A DNA stretch of 19,170 bases from Ruminococcus sp. (lineage in GTDB: Bacteria; Bacillota; Clostridia; Oscillospirales; Acutalibacteraceae), in assembly GCA_004558485.1 (NCBI GenBank), contig SFCS01000023.1:1-19170 (forward strand). The letters run 5' to 3'. Of the stretch, positions 1-6,081 are shown piece by piece (position 1 is the stretch's first letter; each line of letters starts with the position of its first letter). The translations under genes were made by a program, and so were the position numbers. The notes below the pieces were generated by a model. It saw nothing but the letters and a program-made list of their open reading frames with translations. It did no database searches and had not been told where the DNA came from.

Positions 1-23
1 AATTTTGAGCTTAACTGAAAGGC

Positions 24-185
24 TTATGCAGCAACTACAGGTGCTTCCCAGCCAAGCGCTTTTAGCTTTTTGAAAATGTCATCCCATGTGTCTGGCATGT
101 TGCGAAAATAATGCACTGCACCGGATATGATTTTTATAGGTTTCCCATTTCTCAAAAATGTATTGTTTTTTATTTGAAAGTCCAA
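24..185 (-). pseudogene. Truncated N-terminus of a GH35-family beta-galactosidase
   Basis: A 53-codon frame read from TTG at 185, with GAGGTG placed 5 bases upstream, encodes a recognisable glycoside hydrolase family 35 N-terminus. The landmarks are FLRNGKPIKIISGAVHYFR followed by a P-x-x-W-x-D-x-x-x-KLKALG pattern. In intact family members this is the first strand and helix of the catalytic TIM barrel, and the KLKALG segment leads into a conserved N-T-V-x-T-Y-x-P-W stretch. Here the frame leaves the family right after KALG, reads WEAPVVAA and stops, so the roughly 550 or more remaining residues and both catalytic glutamates are missing. Neither other frame restores the family sequence before the window edge. 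The codons are A+T-rich, unlike most genes here. I see it as a remnant joined to unrelated DNA at about position 50. An assembly chimera is the main alternative. Confidence 0.7.
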
Positions 186-345
186 ATCATCACCTCATTA
201 GTTGGATATTCTTAATTATTACACAACGTACCCTAACCTCGATTACACGAATTTAGGTCACAAAGTTATTTGGTTTATGTAGTGTTATTACGTTTTATCT
301 TGTGTTAAAAAATACTTAAAACCGGCGTTTTATTGCGATTTTGGG
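186..345. other. A+T-rich junction segment between the uvrB and GH35 fragments
   Basis: This stretch is much richer in A+T than the genes to its right. It includes the out-of-family tail of the uvrB fragment and the untranslated region before the GH35 fragment. I see no complete gene, no clear terminal inverted repeat and no convincing promoter for the GH35 remnant. The composition change falls at the uvrB break near position 345-350, so this is probably the edge of transferred or rearranged DNA. Confidence 0.5.
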
Positions 346-630
346 CAAAAACTTGTAATATGATACGAAATACTCCACCGCATTTTCGGGGAAAAACTCG
401 CGGAACTCCGAACAAAGTTGCGCGGCGAGGGCCTTTTTGTGTGCCAAAACGAGCGTCGGCTTATTCACCCTGGCGATGACATTCGCCATCGTGAAGGTCT
501 TGCCCGAGCCGGTGACGCCGAGCAGCACCTGCTCCTTATCCCCGCGCAGCACGCCCTCGGCCAGCTTTTCGATCGCCTGCGGCTGGTCTCCGGTCGGCTG
601 ATATGCGGAGTGCAATATAAACTTGTCCAT
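316..630 (-). pseudogene. uvrB: uvrB 5' fragment (excinuclease ABC subunit B, truncated)
   Basis: UvrB is the damage-verifying helicase of nucleotide excision repair and is normally about 650-670 residues. This frame begins at ATG 630 behind an AGGAGGG site and encodes the typical start: PTGDQPQAIEKL, then the Walker A motif GVTGSGKTFTMANVIA, then FFPENAVEYFVSYY. After that tyrosine pair the family continues D-Y-Y-Q-P-E-A-Y, but here the reading changes to KFLPKIAIKRRF and stops at codon 104. Helicase motifs II-VI, the rest of the beta-hairpin region and the UvrC-binding end are absent. The motif Ia region reads HKKALAAQLC where the family has HNKTLAAQLY, three changes that suggest relaxed selection. 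Promoter and ribosome binding site are intact, so a short product could still be made. A longer upstream start in the same frame lacks support because the promoter lies inside it. Confidence 0.9.
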
Positions 631-658
631 CGGCGTCCCTCCTGCCGCACATATGCTC

Positions 659-687
659 AGTATAGCACAACGCCCCTTCGTTGTAAA
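659..687 (-). promoter_or_regulatory. Sigma-A-type promoter of the uvrB fragment
   Basis: On the minus strand TTTACA (687-682) and TATACT (664-659) are separated by exactly 17 bases, 29 bases upstream of the uvrB ATG at 630. It is divergent from the yitT promoter. Confidence 0.75.
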
Positions 688-705
688 TGACAACCGCGAA
701 AAAAG

Positions 706-734
706 TTGCGAAAAGTCCCGTTATCGGATATACT
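706..734 (+). promoter_or_regulatory. Sigma-A-type promoter of the YitT-family gene
   Basis: TTGCGA (706-711) and TATACT (729-734) have a 17-base spacer. Transcription would start near 741, which rules out the in-frame TTG at 706 as the start codon and favours ATG 757. Confidence 0.75.
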
Positions 735-756
735 AGAAAAGAAAGGCAGTGGTGTC

Positions 757-1596
757 ATGAAACGATTTGTGAAAGAGCAATTGCCCGTTATCTTCGGGAC
801 AGCCATTCTGGCAATTGCCATCAACAACTTCCTGACGCCGAACAGACTGTCGGCGGGCGGCGTTTCCTCCGTCGGCACGATCCTTCAGCATCTGTTCGGC
901 ATCCGACTGTCGCTGACGAACCTTGTGTTCAACGCCGTTCTTTTTCTGCTCGGCTATCGCTATCTCGGCAAAACGGCGCTCGTAAAGACCGTGCTCGGCA
1001 TTTTGTATCTCTCCGCTTTCTTAGAATTGACAGGATACCTCCCGCTATACACCGACGATATGCTCATTGCGGCACTTTGCGGCGGCGTCCTTCTCGGCAT
1101 CGGCGTCGGCATGGTCGTGCGGCAGGGCGCATCCACCGGCGGCAGCGATTTTGCCGGACTGATCCTTCGGCGCTTTTTCCCGCACATTTCCGTCGCCACG
1201 CTCATTCTCATCCTGGATATCGCGGTCGTGCTGCTCACGGGCGTCGTGTTCCGCAGCTTCACCGTCACGGTCTATTCGATCGTGGCGCTTGTGACGGCGT
1301 CGGTCATCACCGACAAGGTGGTGGCGTTCGGCGACCGCGCCAAGACCATCTACCTGTTTTCCGAAAAAACGGGGGAAATAGCCGATCTTGTCATGCACGA
1401 TTTCGAGCGCGGCGCGACCGCTATCCCCTGCCGCGGGATGTATTCCGGCAAGTGCTATGATATGCTGATGTGCGTCGTCAGTCCGAAGGAGCTGCCGCTG
1501 TTGCAGCGAAAGGCAAAAGAGCTTGACCCCAATGTCTTCATGGTCACGCACGATGCCGTCGAGGTGCTCGGTGAAGGGTTCAAGGAAGAAACATAA
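757..1596 (+). CDS. YitT family membrane protein (DUF2179 domain)
   Basis: The predicted protein has 279 residues from ATG 757. An AAAGG stretch about 10 bases upstream is a modest ribosome binding site, and the promoter TATACT at 729-734 excludes the longer frame from TTG 706. It has the YitT layout: five or so hydrophobic helices in the first 190 residues, with family signatures ITPN-like NNFLTPNRLSAGGVSS near the N-terminus and RQGASTGGSDF in the middle. A soluble C-terminal DUF2179 domain follows (GMYSGKCYDMLMCVVSPKEL ... VFMVTHDAVEVLGEGF). YitT proteins are common in Firmicutes, usually near the typical size seen here, and their transport substrate is not established. It is monocistronic, divergent from the uvrB fragment, and ends at a shared hairpin terminator. 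Confident in family, not in function. Confidence 0.92.
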   Translation: MKRFVKEQLPVIFGTAILAIAINNFLTPNRLSAGGVSSVGTILQHLFGIRLSLTNLVFNAVLFLLGYRYLGKTALVKTVLGILYLSAFLELTGYLPLYTDDMLIAALCGGVLLGIGVGMVVRQGASTGGSDFAGLILRRFFPHISVATLILILDIAVVLLTGVVFRSFTVTVYSIVALVTASVITDKVVAFGDRAKTIYLFSEKTGEIADLVMHDFERGATAIPCRGMYSGKCYDMLMCVVSPKELPLLQRKAKELDPNVFMVTHDAVEVLGEGFKEET

Positions 1597-1603
1597 AAAA
1601 GCT

Positions 1604-1640
1604 TGCGCCGCCGTGCTTTTGAGCACGACGGCGCATTTTT
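1604..1640. terminator. Bidirectional Rho-independent terminator between yitT and the DUF5107 gene
   Basis: A 13-bp G+C-rich stem with one mismatch (TGCGCCGCCGTGC at 1604-1616 with its partner at 1623-1635) and a 6-base loop is followed by five T on the plus strand. The run of A before the stem gives a T-run when read on the minus strand, so it can end both convergent transcripts. Confidence 0.85.
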
Positions 1641-1652
1641 CATGCCGTATTC

Positions 1653-4600
1653 TTATGCGGCGATCTGTCTGTAGGCATAGACGGCAAAGTCGTTCGGATC
1701 GAGCGCCTCCGCCTTGCGGATGCAGATCTCTGCCTCTCTGTATTTCTCCTCGCCGTAGAGCGCGAACGCCTTGAGCGTGTAGCCTGCAAGCAGGTTGTGC
1801 TTCTCGATGTCCAGCTCAAACGGCATCGGAGAGGGTGAGCCGACACCGTAATAGGTGCGCATATCCTTGTTATCGATGAGGTTCTGCGCCGTCGACGCCA
1901 TTTCGTCGAGCACCGCCTTTGCCTCGTCGGCTCTGCCGAGCTCCTCGAGCGCCAGCGCGCGGAACAGCGAGATCTCCGAGACCGCCGCTTTGTATTCCGC
2001 CGCCTTTTCGAGCGCCGCCTTGCGCTCATCGCCGGCGCACAGCTTGCTGAGATAATAGTAGATGTGCGCCTCCTGGTTGAAAAAGGTCTTGGCTTCACCG
2101 TAGGATTTCGGCATGTTGATGCCGTTTTTGTAAACCTGCTTGGCCTGCGCGGCATCGCCTTTCTTCGCCAGCTCGTTGCCGTAAAGCACATGCATCCAGG
2201 CATGCTGCTTGGTGAGCTTGCCCTCACCGCCCTCATAGATATGGAAGTGCTTTACCGCCGCCATGTCGATCGCCTCTTTATACCTGCCCTGCTGAGACAG
2301 CAGCGTCAGCTTGTCGAGATAGCAGTCGTCGCGTTCTTTGAGCAGCTCCGGATACTTGTCATAGACCGCAAGGCGCTCCTCGAGGCTTGCGTTGGTGTTT
2401 TTGAGCAGCTGCTCATATTCGAGGAGTAGGCGCGGGTCTTCGCTGCGGTATTTGAGCGCGTTCTCCATACAGATGAGCGCCTTTTTCCCGTCATGCGCCT
2501 TGTCGAACCAATAGAGCGACAGGTTGCGCCAGGCTCTGCCGTGCGTCGGGCAGAGGCGCACACATTCCTCAAAGCACTGCGCCGCCTCGGCATAGCGGAA
2601 ACGGTCATAGAAAAGGCAGCCGAGGTAATAGTCGGCGTTTGCCGCCTTGCCGTTTTCGATGGCATAGGTCAAAACGGCGATGTCCTCAAGGTTCGACGGG
2701 AAGCAATATCCCATCTCTGCCTTTTCCGCTTTTTCGATATAGGCGGCATCCTTTGTGATATACGCTTTGTAGTATTCCACGAGCGGCGAGGTATCCCCCG
2801 CAAAGGACAGCGCATACATGGCGTCCTCAAAGAGCCCCGCCTTCATGTAGTCGCGCGCCACATCCAAAAGGTTTTCGGGCTTTGCGGCGAACTGCGCGAT
2901 CTTTTCGTGCACATCCGCAAAGTGAGAGTATTCCACAAGGGCAAACAGATCCAGCCTGTCGTCGTTTGCACCGTCAAAAGCACTCTGCTTTGCCGTCTCT
3001 GCACCTATCTTGCGCAGGATCGCGGTCTGCAGGTTATGCGCCTTGGTGTGCCCCTTGTTGAGGCCGATGGACTCAGAGAGCTTTTCGAGCGCCGCGGGAT
3101 AGTCCTCGTTGCGGCAGTCGATGCAGGCAAGCTCAAACAGCGCCGCGCTGCGGTGTGTATAATTCCACGCCGCGCGGTACAGCACATCATACGCCTTGTC
3201 GAACGCGCCGAGATAGGTCAGCGCCACGCCCTTCAGATAGAACGCCTCGGTGTCGGCGGGGTGCTCGTTGCGGTCGCACAGGCGTTCGATTGCCTTGTCG
3301 CAATACTGCACACATTCCGCAAACCTGCCGTTTTTCAGCGCCAGTCTGCCCATGGAGGTGTTGCAGCGGATGTCGCCGGGATCGCGGCGCAGACCCTCCA
3401 GATAGTAGTCCTCGGGCTTATAGTTGTGCTGCTTATACTGTTCGAGGTGGAAGCCGTTGATATACAGCTCCTCGACGGTGTTATATGCGGTGGGGCGCTT
3501 CACGGGCTTTCTGACCTTGATCGGCTGCTTCTGCCCGCGCTTATAGGGCGTGTAGCCGACCAGCTCCCTGCCGCTTGCATCCGTCAGCGAAACGCGCACG
3601 GCGTGGATGTCCGCAATGTCGGCGGCAAGCGTCTTGTGATACACCTTGTCGGGCGACATGTCGACCTTTTCGCTGTAGAGCTCCTTGCCGGACGCCGTGA
3701 CGGTGACGGTGCAGTTTTTGAACACACCGGTGACATTAAAGCCGACATACAGTCCGCCCTTGCGCTTTTCGACATTCACCGCTGCGTCAATGGTGGCGTT
3801 CTTGATCTCGCCGATCTCACGCACGGGATACCAATACTGCTCAAACTCCTTGGTCTCATACGGCGCGATCCAGGTGAAATCGGGCTGGTTATCGGTGTAG
3901 ACGCCGGTCATCAGCTCGATATACGGCCCGTTCTTATCGGTAAGGTTGGAGCACCACATATCGCCGAAGTCGCCGATACCCCAGTGCCACATCTTTTTGC
4001 CGGGGGAAATGTGGTGGTTGGCGACGGTGGCGATGCCCTTTTCGATGCCGGTGTCATAGCCGGAGATAAAGTCCATATCGGACTGTCCCTGCGAAATGAG
4101 ATAGGAGGACGGCACCTTCACCGCATCATAGTGGGAAAGATCCGTGCCGTTTCCGAAATCATACGGGCGGGCGGTCTTGTAGACGCCCTTGGCGATCGGC
4201 CACTCCAGAACGGCGCGGCGGTCGTGGTCATTCACCCATTCGCAGTCGGGCGGAAAAACGGTTCTGTAGGCATCGTTGACCGGCACGGCAAGGTTTGCCC
4301 ACCACATGAACAGCTGCGGGAGAGCCGTGCGGTTATACACGCGCACCTTCGCCTTTATGTAGCTTCTGCCCTTGTCGACCGTGACACCCGCCATACCCTT
4401 CATTCTGCCGAAGGGCTCAACCTCACCCGTCCACACAGTCTTGCCGCCGTCGGGATTGTCCTCTTCGACCGCCTCGAGCGGCATAAAGGTGGTGGGACGA
4501 TGATGCTGCGGCCAGTTGAACTCGATGCCGCCCGAGATCCACGGACCGGCAAGTCCCACCAGCGCGGGCTTCACGACCTCGTTGTAATAGATAAAGTCAT

Positions 4601-4868
4601 ACCTGCCGACCTTATCGTAGCCGCGCAGGATCTTGCCGCCGAGCGCGGGCACGACCTGCGTTTTCACATACTCGTTTTCGAGCGTGTAGGTCTCATATTC
4701 CACATCGGTCTTTTCATCCGAAATACCGTCGCAATACGGGATCGGATACACTCTGCCGGACGCGCCCTGATAGGGCTTGTTCTCAAAGAACATGGGCAGC
4801 TCGTGCGCCTTTTTGGGAATATAGGTAGGCATTATCATACCCTTTTTTTCGCATTTGACATCAGACAT
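1653..4868 (-). CDS. DUF5107 and TPR-repeat protein, copy A
   Basis: The predicted protein has 1071 residues. ATG 4868 follows GGAGGG at 6 bases. The N-terminal part, about residues 50-380, belongs to the DUF5107 group and resembles the galactose-mutarotase-like beta-supersandwich found in sugar epimerases and some glycoside hydrolases. Landmarks are LGGKI, WISGGIEFNWPQHHR, NHHISPGKKMW, and the block ELMTGVY-DNQPDFTWI-PYETKEF-QYWYP. A beta-rich segment of about 90 residues follows, then roughly 600 residues of helical TPR-type repeats from about 460 to the end. There is no signal peptide or membrane segment, so it should act in the cytoplasm. Conserved His and Glu residues in the first domain hint at an enzyme acting on or binding a sugar, but the reaction is unknown. 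It is single in its transcription unit and divergent from a sensor-regulator at 5005, its probable controller. Copy B at 6056-9268 has the same layout. Confidence 0.9.
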   Translation of the reverse strand: MSDVKCEKKGMIMPTYIPKKAHELPMFFENKPYQGASGRVYPIPYCDGISDEKTDVEYETYTLENEYVKTQVVPALGGKILRGYDKVGRYDFIYYNEVVKPALVGLAGPWISGGIEFNWPQHHRPTTFMPLEAVEEDNPDGGKTVWTGEVEPFGRMKGMAGVTVDKGRSYIKAKVRVYNRTALPQLFMWWANLAVPVNDAYRTVFPPDCEWVNDHDRRAVLEWPIAKGVYKTARPYDFGNGTDLSHYDAVKVPSSYLISQGQSDMDFISGYDTGIEKGIATVANHHISPGKKMWHWGIGDFGDMWCSNLTDKNGPYIELMTGVYTDNQPDFTWIAPYETKEFEQYWYPVREIGEIKNATIDAAVNVEKRKGGLYVGFNVTGVFKNCTVTVTASGKELYSEKVDMSPDKVYHKTLAADIADIHAVRVSLTDASGRELVGYTPYKRGQKQPIKVRKPVKRPTAYNTVEELYINGFHLEQYKQHNYKPEDYYLEGLRRDPGDIRCNTSMGRLALKNGRFAECVQYCDKAIERLCDRNEHPADTEAFYLKGVALTYLGAFDKAYDVLYRAAWNYTHRSAALFELACIDCRNEDYPAALEKLSESIGLNKGHTKAHNLQTAILRKIGAETAKQSAFDGANDDRLDLFALVEYSHFADVHEKIAQFAAKPENLLDVARDYMKAGLFEDAMYALSFAGDTSPLVEYYKAYITKDAAYIEKAEKAEMGYCFPSNLEDIAVLTYAIENGKAANADYYLGCLFYDRFRYAEAAQCFEECVRLCPTHGRAWRNLSLYWFDKAHDGKKALICMENALKYRSEDPRLLLEYEQLLKNTNASLEERLAVYDKYPELLKERDDCYLDKLTLLSQQGRYKEAIDMAAVKHFHIYEGGEGKLTKQHAWMHVLYGNELAKKGDAAQAKQVYKNGINMPKSYGEAKTFFNQEAHIYYYLSKLCAGDERKAALEKAAEYKAAVSEISLFRALALEELGRADEAKAVLDEMASTAQNLIDNKDMRTYYGVGSPSPMPFELDIEKHNLLAGYTLKAFALYGEEKYREAEICIRKAEALDPNDFAVYAYRQIAA

Positions 4869-4881
4869 AGCTTTCCCTCCG

Positions 4882-4951
4882 TGCGTTTTTTCTCATTATA
4901 GCAAGCATGGCGGGAAAGCGACAGACAGAAAACCGTGTCAGAAAAAACGCA
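4882..4951. repeat. 12-bp inverted repeat pair in the divergent intergenic region
   Basis: TGCGTTTTTTCT at 4882-4893 recurs as its exact reverse complement at 4940-4951. The centres are 58 bases apart. The left copy lies at the start site of DUF5107 copy A, and the right copy lies 10 bases upstream of the regulator's -35. This placement fits a pair of operator sites that could be bridged by one regulator. The A/T run makes part of the match less specific. Confidence 0.55.
4895..4903 (-). promoter_or_regulatory. Extended -10 promoter of DUF5107 copy A
   Basis: On the minus strand TGC precedes TATAAT (4900-4895), which forms an extended -10 element. I see no good -35 hexamer at 16-18 bases, so an activator may help. 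The predicted start of transcription falls inside the left arm of the 12-bp inverted repeat (4882-4893). Confidence 0.6.
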
Positions 4952-4960
4952 AATTTCTGA
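4938..4960. promoter_or_regulatory. Palindromic operator candidate abutting the regulator promoter
   Basis: TCAGAAA (4938-4944), 9 bases, then TTTCTGA (4954-4960) gives a 23-bp palindrome with perfect 7-bp arms. It ends directly at the -35 (TTGCCA at 4961) of the regulator gene. It overlaps the right copy of the 12-bp inverted repeat. Binding by the adjacent regulator is inferred. Confidence 0.5.
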
Positions 4961-4989
4961 TTGCCAAAGGGACGGGACGATAGTATAAT
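4961..4989 (+). promoter_or_regulatory. Sigma-A-type promoter of the LacI-like/LuxR-HTH regulator
   Basis: TTGCCA (4961-4966) and TATAAT (4984-4989) are separated by 17 bases. Transcription should begin near 4995-4997, only 8-10 bases before ATG 5005, so the leader is very short. Confidence 0.8.
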
Positions 4990-5004
4990 GAAAACGGTGA
5001 TTGG

Positions 5005-6081
5005 ATGATTGCTATTCTGACAGAGCCGGCATACAGCGGCAGCATCTGGTGCAAGCAGCTGCTCGAAAGTCTCAAAAACCGATTGAAGCAGAAAAGAATA
5101 CCGTTTCACGAGGTCTCCGACAGCATCGACGAGACCGACGACGGTGTTTTTATTCTTGCGTCCGATTATCACTGGATAAAAGAGACGGTGACGCGGCTCA
5201 ACGCCGCCGGCATCAAACCGATCCTCATTTGCAATCAGGCGGAGCAGATCCACGGCTGTGATTACAGCTGTGTCTGCTCGGACATCGGCGGCTCTATGAA
5301 ATATCTTTTGGAGGAATTAAAAAGGGCGGGCAGGACAAGGGTGGCGCTCTACGGCATCAACACAAGCTCCATTTCCGACATCGGCAGAGTGGACGGTCTT
5401 TTCGCCTTCAAGGACGACAGCTTCAACGAAATGCGCGTTTTCACGAACACCGGCTCGCTGCAAAACTGCTTTGCGGAGTTTTTCGGAGAATACAAAAATT
5501 TCGACGCCGTGATCTGCTCCAACGATTTTGCCGCCGTTTCGCTCGTGCGCAATCTGCTCGAAAAAGCGCCCGATGCGCTCGAAGCCCTCAAAATTCTCAG
5601 CTGCGCGCAGACAAAGCTCTCGGCATACTATAAGGCGCGCATCACCTCGGTCGACATGCATTTCGAGCAATACGGCAAGGCTGCCGTGTTTCTGTATGAG
5701 GCGCTGAAAGCCCATCCGTATATGGCGGGCATGACGGTCACGGTCAACTGGAACGACGAAAACGAAAAAACGCCGCGGCATAAACCCGTGACCGCAAAAA
5801 ATGAGCAAAGCGGTTCTGCGTTTTATGCCGACGGCGAGATGCGCGATCTGCTCACCACCGAGCAAATTCTGAACACCTGCAGCGACACGGATCGGCTGAT
5901 CCTTTTCTCCCTCATCGACGGGGCGACGCTCGAAGAAACGGCGACCCGCAGCTTTCTCACCGAGGGCGGCGTGAAATACCGCATACGGCGGATCCTCACC
6001 GCATGCGGCATTTCCGACAGAGGAACGCTGCTGGAGCTGCTGAAAAAATATCTCGTTATACCAAGAAGCCCTGAGCAATGA
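5005..6081 (+). CDS. Regulator with LacI-like sensor domain and C-terminal LuxR-type HTH
   Basis: The predicted protein has 358 residues, from ATG 5005 with a weak GGTGA 4 bases upstream. Residues about 1-255 resemble the ligand-binding half of LacI-family regulators. There is an ILASD-type strand, a V-x-SDIGGSMKYLLEELKRAGRTRVALYG stretch matching the segment before the family's R-x-x-G motif, FDAVICSNDFAAVSLV, and ITSVDMHFEQYGKAA. The usual N-terminal LacI helix-turn-helix and hinge helix are absent, since the sensor fold starts at residue 1. DNA binding is instead probably carried by about residues 296-350, with a LuxR/GerE-like pattern (DGATLEETA-x10-VKYRIRRILTACGISDRGTLLELL). The cytoplasmic sensor probably binds a sugar or related small molecule. 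It is divergent from DUF5107 copy A, which it probably controls together with itself. Its last 26 bases overlap the end of copy B on the other strand. Confidence 0.85.
   Translation: MIAILTEPAYSGSIWCKQLLESLKNRLKQKRIPFHEVSDSIDETDDGVFILASDYHWIKETVTRLNAAGIKPILICNQAEQIHGCDYSCVCSDIGGSMKYLLEELKRAGRTRVALYGINTSSISDIGRVDGLFAFKDDSFNEMRVFTNTGSLQNCFAEFFGEYKNFDAVICSNDFAAVSLVRNLLEKAPDALEALKILSCAQTKLSAYYKARITSVDMHFEQYGKAAVFLYEALKAHPYMAGMTVTVNWNDENEKTPRHKPVTAKNEQSGSAFYADGEMRDLLTTEQILNTCSDTDRLILFSLIDGATLEETATRSFLTEGGVKYRIRRILTACGISDRGTLLELLKKYLVIPRSPEQ

Noticed and set aside
706..756. A longer yitT start at TTG 706
   Set aside because: TTG 706 is itself the -35 hexamer of the promoter and the -10 lies at 729-734, so the message begins after it.
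2493..4901. An 802-codon open frame on the plus strand
   Set aside because: It is antisense to DUF5107 copy A, which has clear domains, promoter and ribosome binding site. The plus-strand protein has no recognisable family and is rich in Val/Arg/Gly/His, as expected from a G+C-rich shadow frame.
4869..5004. A possible riboswitch in the divergent intergenic region
   Set aside because: Leaders on both sides are too short (about 10-20 bases after the predicted starts) to fold an aptamer. The repeats fit protein operators better.
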